Origin: Parasphingopyxis sp.
GTDB taxonomy: Bacteria > Pseudomonadota > Alphaproteobacteria > Sphingomonadales > Sphingomonadaceae
DNA: 64,000 bases
Reading direction: 5' to 3'
NCBI RefSeq assembly: GCF_028279465.1
Contig: NZ_JANQNS010000014.1
Span: forward strand, 1-64,000
Of the stretch, positions 29,950-41,705 are shown piece by piece (within the stretch, counting starts at the first letter, position 1; each line of letters starts with the position of its first letter). The notes below the pieces were generated by a model. The model was not told where the DNA came from and ran no database searches. It worked only from the letters and a program-made list of their open reading frames with translations. The position numbers and the translations under genes were made by a program.

Positions 29950-30889
29950 GTCGGAAAACTCCATGGACGAACTGCGCGGGGCCAGGGTCGCGCTTATTAC
30001 CGGGCCGACGGCCAGCGGCAAGTCGTCTCTCGCCATGCGGATCGCCGAACGCACAAATGGCGTGATCGTCAACGCCGACAGCGCGCAGGTGTATCGCGAT
30101 CTGAGGATTGTCACGGCGCGGCCGAGCGCAGAAGATGAAGCTGCGCTGCCCCACCGCCTGTTCGGCTATATCGACGGGTCGGAAGCCTGCTCGGCCGCCC
30201 GCTGGGCCGGTGACGCCAAGGCGTCAATCGCCGAGGCGCTCGGCGCGGGCCAGCCTGCGATACTCGTCGGCGGGACCGGTCTCTATCATCGCACGTTGCT
30301 GGAAGGTTTGGCCCCGATTCCGGAGATCGATCCCACCATTCGCGAGGATGTTCGCGCCAATCCGGTCGCGGAAAACTACACGGCGCTCGAACGCGAAGAC
30401 CCGGCATCGGCCGAGCGGCTCAGCGCAACGGATACGACACGCGTCGCCCGCGCGCTTGAAGTGATCCGCTCGACCGGACGCACAATCGATGCATGGCAGA
30501 AGGAGAAACGCGGCGGAATTGCAGGTGCTGTCGAGTTGGCTCCGCTGATCCTGTTGCCAGACAGGGACTGGCTCTATGCCCGCTGCGATGCGCGGTTCGC
30601 GGACATGTTCGACAGCGGGGCGGTGGACGAGGTGCGCGCTCTGCTGGATCGCAAGCTCGACCCATCTCTTCCGATCATGCGGGCCATCGGGGTGCCGGAA
30701 ATTGCAGCGTTTCTCGCCGACGATCTCGACCGCGACGAAGCGATCACCGCCGCCGCACAGGCCACGCGCCGCTATGCCAAGCGCCAATATACCTGGTTCG
30801 CCAATCAGCCGCCTGCCGATTGGGCGCGCATCGATGAATCAGAATATGAGAAATATGAAAGCGAAATTGTAACTAAATTACTCCAATAA
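29948..30889 (+). CDS. miaA: tRNA dimethylallyltransferase
   Basis: Adds a dimethylallyl group to A37 of tRNAs reading UNN codons. The start is ATG 29948 (313 residues) or ATG 29963 (308). Motifs: P-loop [26 protein letters not shown] with the dimethylallyl-diphosphate/tRNA-site residues, [15 protein letters not shown], and [13 protein letters not shown] near the C-terminus. Back-to-back with serB: with the upstream start the two coding regions begin on the same CATG, so each promoter must lie within the neighbouring gene. Confidence 0.93.
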   Translation: MSENSMDELRGARVALITGPTASGKSSLAMRIAERTNGVIVNADSAQVYRDLRIVTARPSAEDEAALPHRLFGYIDGSEACSAARWAGDAKASIAEALGAGQPAILVGGTGLYHRTLLEGLAPIPEIDPTIREDVRANPVAENYTALEREDPASAERLSATDTTRVARALEVIRSTGRTIDAWQKEKRGGIAGAVELAPLILLPDRDWLYARCDARFADMFDSGAVDEVRALLDRKLDPSLPIMRAIGVPEIAAFLADDLDRDEAITAAAQATRRYAKRQYTWFANQPPADWARIDESEYEKYESEIVTKLLQ

Positions 30890-30892
30890 CCG

Positions 30893-30921
30893 TTGACATG
30901 GAATATATCCCTGTCTAGCAG
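30893..30921 (+). promoter_or_regulatory. Candidate promoter of the ilv operon
   Basis: A consensus -35 TTGACA at 30893-30898, just after the miaA stop, is followed at 17 bases by a weak -10 (TAGCAG, 30916-30921). It is the only good -35 in the 74-bp gap before ilvB. Confidence 0.35.
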
Positions 30922-30931
30922 CCCGGTTCCC

Positions 30932-30949
30932 GCGCTGCTATTGCAGCGC
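30932..30949 (+). promoter_or_regulatory. Leader hairpin before ilvB
   Basis: Perfect 7-bp stem GCGCTGC / GCAGCGC with a TATT loop, ending 14 bases before the ilvB ATG. No T-tract follows, so it is not a simple terminator; it could mask or frame the ribosome binding region. No leader peptide rich in Ile, Val or Leu is visible upstream. Confidence 0.5.
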
Positions 30950-30963
30950 AATACGGGTAATGG

Positions 30964-32721
30964 ATGAAGATCATGGCAAGCGAAAAAGCCGGAGCAGATA
31001 TATTGGTCGAAGCGCTGTTGGATTGCGGCGTGGACGTCATTTTCGGCTATCCGGGCGGCGCGGTGCTGCCGATCTACGATTCCCTGTTCAAACAGAAGCG
31101 CATCCGCCACATTCTATGCCGCCACGAGCAAGGCGCGGCCCATGCCGCTGAAGGCTATGCGCGGGCCACGGGCAAGCCCGGTGTTGTACTCGTCACGTCC
31201 GGCCCGGGCGCAACCAATGCGGTTACCGGCATCACCGATGCGCTGATGGACTCGATCCCGATGGTCGTGATCACCGGGCAGGTTCCCTCAACGCTGATCG
31301 GCACGGACGCCTTTCAGGAAGCCGATACGGTGGGCATCACGCGCCACTGCACCAAGCATAATTATCTGGTCAAAGACCCGGACAAGCTGGGCAGCGTGAT
31401 GCAGGAAGCCTTCTTTATCGCGACGACCGGCCGCCCCGGCCCCGTCGTCGTCGATATACCGAAAGATGTGCAGGTCGCGACCGGCCGCTACCGCAAATCG
31501 GGCCCGATGCCGCACAAAGCCTATGTTCCGCGGGACAAGCCCGACCCGAAAAACGTCGAAGCAGCGGCCGAAATGATCGCCGCGGCCGAACGGCCGATCT
31601 TCTATACCGGCGGCGGGGTCATAAATTCCGGGCCCGGCGCCAGCATGATCCTGCGCGAGCTCGCCCGGATCACGGGCGCGCCGGTCACTTCGACACTGAT
31701 GGGCTTGGGCGCTTTCCCGGCGTCCAATGAACAGTGGCTCGGCATGCTGGGCATGCACGGTACATTCGAAGCCAATATGGCGATGAACAAGGCGGACCTG
31801 ATCATCGCGATCGGCGCGCGTTTCGACGACCGGGTAACCGGCCGTCTAGACGCTTTTTCGCCTAATTCCAGGAAGATACATATCGATATCGACCGCAGCT
31901 CGATCAACAAAATCGTGCCGGTCGACCTCGCCATAAATGCCGATGCCGGCCGCGCGATGGAAGATATCGTCAAAATCTGGAAGGCGCGGCAGCATAAAAA
32001 GGCCGATCTGCAGGATTGGTGGGCGCGGATCGACGGATGGCGCGCGACCCAATGCCTCGCCTTCCCCGAGAACAAAGAGGAAATCATGCCGCAAGCCGCC
32101 ATTCAGGCGCTGTGGCAGGCGACGCACAAGCGCGACCCGATCATCACGACGGAAGTCGGCCAGCACCAGATGTGGGCGGCCCAGCATTATGGCTTCGAGC
32201 AACCCAATAAATGGCTGACATCCGGGGGTCTCGGCACGATGGGCTATGGCCTGCCGGCCGCAATCGGCGCGCAAATCGGCAATCCCAACGCGCTCGTCAT
32301 CGATATCGCCGGAGAAGCCTCGATCCAGATGAACATCCAGGAGCTCGGAACGGCGAGCCAATATCGCCTGCCGGTCAAGATATTCGTGCTCAATAACGAA
32401 TATATGGGCATGGTGCGCCAATGGCAGGAACTAACATATTCCGGTCGCTATGCAGAGAGTTACAGCGACTCTCTACCAGATTTTGTGAAACTGGCTGAAT
32501 CCTATGGCTGGAAAGGCATCCGGATCGAGGAGCCCGGCGATCTGGAGAGCGGGATAGAAGCGATGATCGCGCATGACGGGCCGGTATTCGTCGACTGCTG
32601 TGTCGCCAAGCTCGCCAATTGCTTCCCGATGATCCCGTCGGGCGCGGCGCATACCGAAATGATCCTCGAATCCGACACGGTATCGGGGACGATGGATGAC
32701 GAAGCCAAGGCGCTGGTCTGA
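30964..32721 (+). CDS. ilvB: Acetolactate synthase large subunit
   Basis: Thiamine-diphosphate enzyme that joins two pyruvates, or pyruvate and 2-oxobutyrate, at the entry of Val/Leu/Ile synthesis. 585 residues: [13 protein letters not shown] and the catalytic Glu in [19 protein letters not shown] (N-terminal PYR domain), FAD/central domain, then the ThDP domain with [20 protein letters not shown]. The usual GDG metal motif reads GEA here, as in other alphaproteobacterial enzymes. The stop overlaps the ilvN start (TGATG). Confidence 0.95.
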   Translation: MKIMASEKAGADILVEALLDCGVDVIFGYPGGAVLPIYDSLFKQKRIRHILCRHEQGAAHAAEGYARATGKPGVVLVTSGPGATNAVTGITDALMDSIPMVVITGQVPSTLIGTDAFQEADTVGITRHCTKHNYLVKDPDKLGSVMQEAFFIATTGRPGPVVVDIPKDVQVATGRYRKSGPMPHKAYVPRDKPDPKNVEAAAEMIAAAERPIFYTGGGVINSGPGASMILRELARITGAPVTSTLMGLGAFPASNEQWLGMLGMHGTFEANMAMNKADLIIAIGARFDDRVTGRLDAFSPNSRKIHIDIDRSSINKIVPVDLAINADAGRAMEDIVKIWKARQHKKADLQDWWARIDGWRATQCLAFPENKEEIMPQAAIQALWQATHKRDPIITTEVGQHQMWAAQHYGFEQPNKWLTSGGLGTMGYGLPAAIGAQIGNPNALVIDIAGEASIQMNIQELGTASQYRLPVKIFVLNNEYMGMVRQWQELTYSGRYAESYSDSLPDFVKLAESYGWKGIRIEEPGDLESGIEAMIAHDGPVFVDCCVAKLANCFPMIPSGAAHTEMILESDTVSGTMDDEAKALV

Positions 32722-33236
32722 TGAAAATCCATGCCGAAGCCGCAGAGCGCCATACGCTCTCTGTTCTCGTCGATAACGAACCGGGCATTTTGGCGCGTAT
32801 TGCCGGCATGTTCACGGCGCGCGGCTACAATATCGAGAGCCTGACCGTGACGGACGTCAGCGAGGATGAAGCGATCAGCCGGATCACCATCGTCACAAAC
32901 GGGTCCGCGCGCGTCATCGATCAGATTATCGCGCAGACCGAGCGCATGCCGCCCGTCTACAAGGTTACCGACCTCACCGAAATCGGCCCGCATGTCGAAC
33001 GCGACATGGCCCTCGTCAAAGTGGCGGGCACCGGTGACCATCGCATCGAGGCACTGCGTCTCGCCGATGTCTATCGTGCCCGGGTCGTGGACTCGACCAC
33101 CGGCAGCTTTGTGTTCGAGGTGACCGGCAACAGCGAAAAGGTCGACAGCTTCATCGAGCTGATGCGCGAAGTCGGGCTGGTCGAAGTCGCCCGCACCGGC
33201 GTCGTCGCCATTGGCCGCGGCAAGGAAGCAAGCTAA
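32721..33236 (+). CDS. ilvN: Acetolactate synthase small (regulatory) subunit
   Basis: 171 residues: an N-terminal ACT domain (HTLSVLVDNEPGILARIAGM, RGYNIESLTV) and a C-terminal ALS-small domain (VKVAGTGDHRIEALRLADVY, GKEAS end). It activates IlvB and confers valine feedback. The start shares a base with the ilvB stop, so translation is coupled. Confidence 0.95.
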   Translation: MKIHAEAAERHTLSVLVDNEPGILARIAGMFTARGYNIESLTVTDVSEDEAISRITIVTNGSARVIDQIIAQTERMPPVYKVTDLTEIGPHVERDMALVKVAGTGDHRIEALRLADVYRARVVDSTTGSFVFEVTGNSEKVDSFIELMREVGLVEVARTGVVAIGRGKEAS

Positions 33237-33246
33237 GGCCGCCGGA

Positions 33247-34585
<1,339 letters not shown>

Positions 34586-34591
34586 GAGATG

Positions 34592-34623
34592 ATGGAGGCG
34601 GCTTGGGAGCGTGCCGCCTCCAT
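34592..34623 (+). terminator. Hairpin after ilvC
   Basis: Perfect 11-bp inverted repeat ATGGAGGCGGC / GCCGCCTCCAT around a 10-base loop, six bases after the ilvC stop and 11 bases before the end of the convergent YHS gene. No long T-run follows, so strength as an intrinsic terminator is uncertain. Confidence 0.55.
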
Positions 34624-34634
34624 ATTCCAAGGGC

Positions 34635-35168
34635 TTAGCTAAGCGAATCGCCCTCGGTCGCATCAGCGGCGAATTGCGGGTAATTCTCGTCGGCGCTCTC
34701 GATAAAGCCTTCGATATCCTGCTCCCAACGCGACTGGATCAGCCCGTTGAAGTTCAGATAGAGCCGGCCGTCGACGACGCGGTAGTTTTCTGGATTGCCG
34801 GCAGCGAGATCGCCGCGCGCGGCCGCCCAAGCGCAGAAACCGCCATAAGCCGGAGCATAGCGGACCGGATCGGCCTGAAACGTTTCCGCATTTTCGGCAT
34901 TCGCGAAGTGATACTGCACGCCGTTATAACTGACGGCGAATTCTTCATTGCCCTGCTGCGGCGTACCGTCACCGACTTGATAGGATACGGCGTCATATCC
35001 GCTGAGGCCGATATTGCGGCCGGAGCTCAGATAGACGGGCCCGCTGGCATCGTCATTCACTTCGGCGAGCAGTTCGTCCTGTGCAACCTCTTCGGTCACG
35101 GTTTCGGGGGCGCTGCAAGCGGCCGGGATAAGAGCGGCGGCGGCAAGCGCGAGAGCGATGGTGCGCAT
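34635..35168 (-). CDS. YHS-domain lipoprotein
   Basis: 177 residues from ATG 35168, with AGGAG eight bases upstream; the longer frame to 35318 lacks support. The signal ends ALIPAACS with Cys 18 as likely lipid anchor. After an acidic spacer comes a YHS domain: LSGYDAVSYQVGDGTPQQG, VQYHFANAENAETFQADP and RYAPAYGGFCAWAAARG. Such domains are found in copper- or metal-related envelope proteins, but the metal is not known here. Stands alone, convergent with ilvC. Confidence 0.85.
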   Translation of the reverse strand: MRTIALALAAAALIPAACSAPETVTEEVAQDELLAEVNDDASGPVYLSSGRNIGLSGYDAVSYQVGDGTPQQGNEEFAVSYNGVQYHFANAENAETFQADPVRYAPAYGGFCAWAAARGDLAAGNPENYRVVDGRLYLNFNGLIQSRWEQDIEGFIESADENYPQFAADATEGDSLS

Positions 35169-35335
35169 GATAATAATCTCCTGTTGAACCTCATGCCGGC
35201 CGCCCGGATGCGGGCGCTTGATCGAACCGTCATGGTCGCGACGAGCTTCGCGCGCCCTCGACGATCGGTTACGCACTATGATTTTTCCGGTCGGAAAGTT
35301 TATCTTTTGTCGCCTCAAGTAGTGCGAAATCCAAT

Positions 35336-35420
35336 CTCGTCATTCCAGCGAAAACTGGAATCTCCGGCCGCAAAGCCATGCCTATCCGCCTGAGATCCCA
35401 GCTTTCGCTGGGATGACGAG
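35336..35420. repeat. REP-like palindromic dispersed repeat
   Basis: Two 29-base arms (35336-35364 and 35392-35420) that are inverted copies with only three differences, all compatible with G-U pairing in RNA. The ends read CTCGTCAT and ATGACGAG, and the inside carries CCAGCGAAA. A degenerate relative is at 13824-13909. In the same gap, 35461-35480 carries GGACTCCTCGCAATGACGG, half of another common dispersed element. The rest of 35169-35526 shows no gene. Confidence 0.8.
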
Positions 35421-35526
35421 TGTCTCCTGTTTGAAAGGGATAATCACCAACTTTATTTCGGGACTCCTCGCAATGACGGATAAAGTAGCTGGACTTGTTA
35501 ACCATTTGCCGTCACACAATGCGGCC

Positions 35527-35574
35527 ATGACAGCGCAACGCGCCCTGCTTATTCTTCGACTTACACGCCCTTAG
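35527..35574 (+). CDS. leuA leader peptide
   Basis: A 15-residue ORF, MTAQRALLILRLTRP, 87 bases before leuA. Four Leu codons (CTG CTT CTT CTT) and one Ile lie within six consecutive codons (35545-35562), as expected of a leucine attenuation leader. Its stop codon lies in the 5' arm of the inverted repeat described next. No strong Shine-Dalgarno is seen. Confidence 0.6.
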   Translation: MTAQRALLILRLTRP

Positions 35575-35616
35575 GCGTGCCCCTCGTGCTGAACACAGCA
35601 CACACGGCCTAAGGGC
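35567..35616 (+). promoter_or_regulatory. leuA leader stem structure (attenuator candidate)
   Basis: Perfect 10-bp inverted repeat GCCCTTAGGC (35567-35576) / GCCTAAGGGC (35607-35616). It encloses a second perfect hairpin GTGCTG-AACA-CAGCAC (35586-35601). Together with the Leu-rich leader just upstream this fits control of leuA by leucyl-tRNA supply. No U-run follows the outer stem, so whether it stops transcription or translation is open. Confidence 0.6.
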
Positions 35617-35661
35617 TTCCCTCCAAAGACCAGCAAACCGAAGAAGATACAGGCTATCGTC

Positions 35662-37329
35662 ATGCCCATGCTCAGCGATCCGTCGCAAAAATACCGACCC
35701 TTTCCGCAGATCGACCTGCCCGACCGGCAATGGCCGACGCGCACGATTACCGCGCCGCCGCGCTGGCTCTCCACCGACCTGCGCGATGGCAACCAGGCGC
35801 TGATCGACCCGATGGACAGCGAGAAGAAGCGGCGCTTTTTCGATCTGCTCGTCAAAGTCGGCCTCAAGGAGATCGAGGTCGGCTTTCCCGCATCCGGCGC
35901 GACCGATTTCGATTTCATCCGCGGGCTGGTCGACAACAATGCGATCCCCGATGACGTCATCATCCAGGGCCTGACCCAGTCGCGCCGCGACCTGATCGAG
36001 ACGACCTTCGCCAGTATGGCGGGCGCGAAAAAGGCCATCGTGCATCTCTACAACGCCATTTCTCCCGCGTGGCGGAAGATCGTCTTCCAGATGGACGAAG
36101 ACGGCGTAATCGATATCGCCAAACAGGGCGCGGACATCCTGATGGAGCAGGCCGCGAAATATCCGGAAACCGACTGGCATTTCGAATATTCGCCCGAAAC
36201 CTTCAGCACGGCCGAGATCGATCTGAGTGTCCGCATCTGCGACGCCGTGATCGCGATTGCCGATCCAACGCCCGAAAAGCCGCTGATCCTCAACCTGCCA
36301 GCGACGGTCGAGGCGGCAACACCCAATATCTATGCCGACCAGATCGAATATTTCGGCCGCCACATCTCGCGCCGCGACAGCGTCGTCATCTCACTACACA
36401 CGCATAACGACCGCGGCACGGGCATCGCCGCCGCCGAGCTCGGTTTAATGGCGGGCGCCGACCGGATTGAGGGCTGCCTGTTCGGCAATGGCGAGCGCAC
36501 CGGCAATTGCGATCTCGTGACCATGGGACTCAATATGTACAGCCAGGGCGTGCATCCCGGCCTCGATTTTTCGGATATCGAGGAGATCAAACGCACCGTC
36601 GAATATTGCAACCAGATCCCCGTGCATCCGCGTCACCCCTATGGCGGAGAACTGGTCTTCACCGCCTTTTCCGGCTCGCATCAGGACGCAATAAAAAAGG
36701 GTTTCGCGGCGCAGGAAAGCCGCAACGACGAACTCTGGGAAGTGCCCTATCTCCCCCTCGATCCGCGCGATATCGGCAGCGATTATGAGGCGGTGATCCG
36801 GGTCAACAGCCAATCCGGCAAGGGCGGCGTCGCCTGGGTGCTCGAACAGGATCAGGGGCTCAAACTGCCCAAACGCCTGCAGGCGCATTTCAGTCTTGTG
36901 GTGCAGGAACTGGCCGACGCGACGAGCCGTGAGCTCAATGCCGACGATATCTGGCAGGCATTTCAAAAACGCTATGGCCTGACCGGCGAACAGCGCTTCA
37001 CGCTGATCGACTATGAAGAAGGCCGGGCCGGCTCGGACCGCATTTTCACCGGCACGGTCGGCCATGACGGCGAAGAACGGTCTGTAAGCGGCCGCGGCAA
37101 CGGGCTTATCTCGTCCGTCATCGCCGCGCTGCGAGACGAATGGGGCATCGCCCTCGACGTCGTGAACTATAACGAGCACGCGATCGGCCACGGTTCGGAC
37201 GCACAGGCGGCCGCCTATATCGAGTGTGTGGATGGCGATGGAAACACGGTCTTCGGCGTGGGCATCAGCCGGGACGTCGCGACAGCTAGTGTGCGGGCCG
37301 TGCTGAGCGCGGCAAACGGGATCGATTAA
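35662..37329 (+). CDS. leuA: 2-Isopropylmalate synthase (LeuA2 type)
   Basis: First committed step of leucine synthesis: acetyl-CoA plus 2-oxoisovalerate to 2-isopropylmalate. 555 residues, as in the long LeuA2 branch. The TIM barrel has STDLRDGNQALIDPM, a divalent-metal site at SLHTHNDRGTG and GADRIEGCLFGNGERTGN. The C-terminal regulatory domain with leucine feedback follows (from about residue 440, TGEQRFTLIDYEEGRAGSDR). The stop overlaps that of the convergent MOSC gene. Confidence 0.95.
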   Translation: MPMLSDPSQKYRPFPQIDLPDRQWPTRTITAPPRWLSTDLRDGNQALIDPMDSEKKRRFFDLLVKVGLKEIEVGFPASGATDFDFIRGLVDNNAIPDDVIIQGLTQSRRDLIETTFASMAGAKKAIVHLYNAISPAWRKIVFQMDEDGVIDIAKQGADILMEQAAKYPETDWHFEYSPETFSTAEIDLSVRICDAVIAIADPTPEKPLILNLPATVEAATPNIYADQIEYFGRHISRRDSVVISLHTHNDRGTGIAAAELGLMAGADRIEGCLFGNGERTGNCDLVTMGLNMYSQGVHPGLDFSDIEEIKRTVEYCNQIPVHPRHPYGGELVFTAFSGSHQDAIKKGFAAQESRNDELWEVPYLPLDPRDIGSDYEAVIRVNSQSGKGGVAWVLEQDQGLKLPKRLQAHFSLVVQELADATSRELNADDIWQAFQKRYGLTGEQRFTLIDYEEGRAGSDRIFTGTVGHDGEERSVSGRGNGLISSVIAALRDEWGIALDVVNYNEHAIGHGSDAQAAAYIECVDGDGNTVFGVGISRDVATASVRAVLSAANGID

Positions 37330-37862
37330 ACCGGTTCCAGCGCGCGCCGTTCGCCTTCGGGCAGTGTTGCGACTATCGTATCCCCCGCCCGCACATCTCC
37401 ACTGTCGAGGACAATGCCCATAACGCCGGCTTTGCGGATCAGCGCCCCATCCTCGCCTCGATCCAGCACGGCATTCATCAGGCCCGGCGCATGACCGTTC
37501 AACTGTTTGCAGGGATTGCGAAGCCCGGTGATCCGGATTCGCGCGGCCTCGCCCAACGCCAGTTCGGCTCCCGCAGGTAGCGCCAGCAAGTCAATGGCGC
37601 GCGTCGTGATATTTTCGCCCATATCGCCGGGCGAGACGGAGAACCCCTTCGCTTCCAGCTCATCGAACAGTTCGGCATGGATCAGATGCACCTGGCGCAG
37701 ATTGAGCTGATCCGGGTTCTGCGCAACGCGAGAACGATGCTGAACCGTCGTGCCATAATGCGCATCGCCTTCGATACCATAACCGGCGATCAGGCGGATG
37801 ACATCCACATTGGGTTTGGCGATCCCGTGCGCGGCTTTTCGGCTGACAGCGATGACGTTCAT
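37326..37862 (-). CDS. MOSC domain protein
   Basis: 178 residues forming a MOSC domain: YGIEGDAHYGTTVQHRSRVA near residue 30, LNLRQVHLIHAELFDEL, GDMGENITTRAIDLLALP and the conserved cysteine in GLRNPCKQLNG (about residue 118). MOSC proteins handle sulfur or molybdenum-cofactor-linked substrates (YiiM/YuaD group); the substrate here is unknown. Single gene, convergent with leuA. Confidence 0.85.
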   Translation of the reverse strand: MNVIAVSRKAAHGIAKPNVDVIRLIAGYGIEGDAHYGTTVQHRSRVAQNPDQLNLRQVHLIHAELFDELEAKGFSVSPGDMGENITTRAIDLLALPAGAELALGEAARIRITGLRNPCKQLNGHAPGLMNAVLDRGEDGALIRKAGVMGIVLDSGDVRAGDTIVATLPEGERRALEPV

Positions 37863-37989
37863 GGGCGATGGCCTTGAGCAGACAGGACAGGGATGCGCAG
37901 CATCTTCGCTTCCGTTTTCCGCACCGATCGCGTTAACCCGCCGATCACCGGCGCACCGCTATTGTACAGCGCCCGAGGAGCAAGACCAT

Positions 37990-38640
37990 ATGAAATGGCT
38001 AATTGCGGCATGGCTGGTCTTATACGGGTTTTCCGGCGCCACGCATGCGCAATCCGTGGACGGAATATCGGTGCGCGAATCCGCGGTGCTTGCCGAAATG
38101 AACCGGGCGCGCGCCGATCCAGCCGCCTACGCCGATATGCTCCGCGAATATCGTACCTATTTCAATGGCCGGATCATGCGGCGACCGGGCGACCGCGACG
38201 GTATCCTGACGAACGAGGGCGTCTCCGTGGTCGACGAAGCGATCGCCTTTCTCGAACTGCAGGCGCCGCTGCCGCCATTCGCTGCCAGCAGGCTCCTCGC
38301 GCGAGCGGCCGACGATCATGTCGACGAGCAGGGACCGCGCGGCGCGCTCGGCCATGCGTCGCGCGACGGCGCACGAGCCGGCGACCGGGCACAGCGGCGC
38401 GGCGGTGGCCGCTATGTCGCCGAAGCGATATCCTATGGCCCGTCGGAGGGCGCGGAAGTGGTGCGTCAGTTGATTGTCGACGATGGCGTCCCCGATCGCG
38501 GCCACCGCCACCTGATCTTCACCGACGAATTTCGTTACGCCGGGGTAGGCTGTGGCGACCATGCGCGTTTCGAACATATGTGCGCGATCAGCTTCGGCAC
38601 GACGACGACCGGGCATTATCGTAACGGGTCGCCGGACTGA
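37990..38640 (+). CDS. CAP (SCP/PR-1) domain secreted protein
   Basis: 216 residues from ATG 37990, where a signal peptide begins (MKWLIAAWLVLYGFSGATHA); the frame open to 37798 overlaps the divergent MOSC promoter. The CAP domain shows VLAEMNRARADPAAYADML (helix 1), the His residues in ADDHVDEQGPRGALGHASR and HRHLIFTDEFRYAGVGC. Bacterial YkwD-like CAP proteins are secreted and of mostly unknown function. Confidence 0.85.
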   Translation: MKWLIAAWLVLYGFSGATHAQSVDGISVRESAVLAEMNRARADPAAYADMLREYRTYFNGRIMRRPGDRDGILTNEGVSVVDEAIAFLELQAPLPPFAASRLLARAADDHVDEQGPRGALGHASRDGARAGDRAQRRGGGRYVAEAISYGPSEGAEVVRQLIVDDGVPDRGHRHLIFTDEFRYAGVGCGDHARFEHMCAISFGTTTTGHYRNGSPD

Positions 38641-38647
38641 CGCGCGA

Positions 38648-40471
38648 TCACTTCCGCCCGAACAGTTTCTCGATATCGCCATGGCCGAGCTTTACCCAGG
38701 TCGGGCGGCCGTGATTGCATTGACCGCTATGCGGCGTCACTTCCATTTCGCGGAGCAACGCGTTCATCTCGGCCACATTGAGAATCCGCCCGGCGCGCAC
38801 TGATCCGTGGCAGGCCATCGTCGCGGCGACATGATCGAGCTTCTCTTTCAGGCTCAGATGCTGATCATAGGCGGCGATCTCGTCAGCGAGGTCGGTGACC
38901 AGCCCTTTGATATCGCCGGCGCCGAGCATGGCAGGCGTCGCACGGACCAGCATCGCCTTGGGGCCGAAGCGTTCGAGTTCGAGGCCGAGTTCGATCAGCT
39001 CGCCGATCCGTTCTTCGAGCGCATCGCAGGCGCTTTCGTCGAGCTCGACGACCTCGGGGACGAGCAAGCCCTGGGACGCGACCCCGCCCTCCGCCATGGC
39101 GCGGTTCATGCGCTCCAGCACCAGCCGTTCATGGGCGGCATGCTGATCGACGATCACGAGGCCGTCTTCGGCTTCGGCAACAATATAGGTTTCCGCGACT
39201 TGTCCGCGCGCGATGCCGAGCGGATGATCGGCGGCTTCGGGCACCGGTGCTTCGGCGGCTTCTGCCCGGCCTTCCGGCGCGGGTCGATAATCCGGCGATC
39301 GGTCCCAGACGCTGGATTGTCCGGGCGCTGGCTCGGAACCGGGTGACGGGGCGAAAAAGGCGCCTCGCTGTCCATAATCCTGTTGATAAGCCTGTGGAGA
39401 AGCCGTGGGCACGCCGGCGGATGCCGCACCGACCGGCTCCGTCTGCCAATTGCCGAGCGCGCCCGCCGACGGCCGCTGCACGCTCCGAAAACCGGCCTCG
39501 TCCAGCGCATGGCGCAGCCCGCCGACGATCAGCCCGCGGATATTGCCGGGCTCGCGAAAGCGCACTTCGGTCTTTGCCGGGTGGACATTCACATCGACCT
39601 CGCCCGGCGGCACGGTCAGGAACAGGGCGAGCACCGGATGCCGGTCCCGCGCCAACAAATCCTGATAGGCCCCGCGCACAGCGCCGATCAGCAAGCGATC
39701 CTTCACCGGTCGGCCATTGACGAACAGATATTGATGATCGGCGACGCCGCGATTGAAGGTGGGCAGACTCGCCACGCCTTCGAGCTTCGCCGTGCCACGC
39801 TCATAATCGACGGCAACGCTGTTCTCGGTAAGCTGCCGGTCGGTCAGCGCGGCCACGCGTTCCGCGCGCGTTTCGCCGGGCTGGACGGAAATGTTGCGCC
39901 GCCCGTCATGCTCAAGCGTGAAGCCGATATCGGGTCGCGCCATCGCGAGCCGCCTAATCGTATCGGCCGCCGCACCATATTCGGATCGCGGCGTACGCAG
40001 AAATTTGCGCCGCGCCGGTACCTTGGCAAAGAGGTTTTCGACGACCACGCGCGTGCCGGGCGGCAGCGCCGCCAGTCCCTCCTCAGCCAGCTCGCCATTA
40101 TCGACGATCCGCGACCATCCCTCGGCGCCGCGCACGCGGCTTTCGATCGTCAGTCTCGCGACGCTCGCAATCGAAGGCAGCGCTTCGCCCCGAAAACCGA
40201 GCGTTTCGACGTTCTCGATATCGTCGTCCGGCAGCTTGGATGTCGCATGCCGCTCCAGCGCAAGCGCCATCTCCTCCGGACTCATCCCGCACCCATCGTC
40301 GATCACTTCGATCCGGTCGATACCGCCGGATCTGAGGCGCACCGTTATCCGCGTCGCGCCAGCATCCACGGCGTTTTCGACCAGTTCCTTGAGCGCGCTC
40401 GCCGGCCGTTCAACGACTTCGCCGGCTGCGATCCGGTTGACTAGGTGTTCGGGGAGACGGCGGATTGCCAT
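38648..40471 (-). CDS. mutL: DNA mismatch repair protein MutL
   Basis: 607 residues. The N-terminal GHKL ATPase has NRIAAGEVVERPASALKELV, DDGCGMSPEE and TLGFRGEALPSIASVA. A proline-rich linker (about 335-405) follows, then a dimerisation/endonuclease domain with the motif DQHAAHERLVLE (DQHA-x2-E-x4-E), the metal-dependent nicking site found in organisms without MutH. Zinc-site-like CHGSVRAGR and C-terminal QCNHGRP are present. Divergent from mreB. Confidence 0.95.
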   Translation of the reverse strand: MAIRRLPEHLVNRIAAGEVVERPASALKELVENAVDAGATRITVRLRSGGIDRIEVIDDGCGMSPEEMALALERHATSKLPDDDIENVETLGFRGEALPSIASVARLTIESRVRGAEGWSRIVDNGELAEEGLAALPPGTRVVVENLFAKVPARRKFLRTPRSEYGAAADTIRRLAMARPDIGFTLEHDGRRNISVQPGETRAERVAALTDRQLTENSVAVDYERGTAKLEGVASLPTFNRGVADHQYLFVNGRPVKDRLLIGAVRGAYQDLLARDRHPVLALFLTVPPGEVDVNVHPAKTEVRFREPGNIRGLIVGGLRHALDEAGFRSVQRPSAGALGNWQTEPVGAASAGVPTASPQAYQQDYGQRGAFFAPSPGSEPAPGQSSVWDRSPDYRPAPEGRAEAAEAPVPEAADHPLGIARGQVAETYIVAEAEDGLVIVDQHAAHERLVLERMNRAMAEGGVASQGLLVPEVVELDESACDALEERIGELIELGLELERFGPKAMLVRATPAMLGAGDIKGLVTDLADEIAAYDQHLSLKEKLDHVAATMACHGSVRAGRILNVAEMNALLREMEVTPHSGQCNHGRPTWVKLGHGDIEKLFGRK

Positions 40472-40541
40472 AAAAAGTCTTTACCGCATGTGCCGCCATC
40501 GTACGAGCGGACGATCCACAGCGATTCGCGGAAAATATTAG

Positions 40542-41675
<1,134 letters not shown>

Positions 41676-41705
41676 TCGGGCCGGATAAGCCAAGGGAGAC
41701 GGCCA

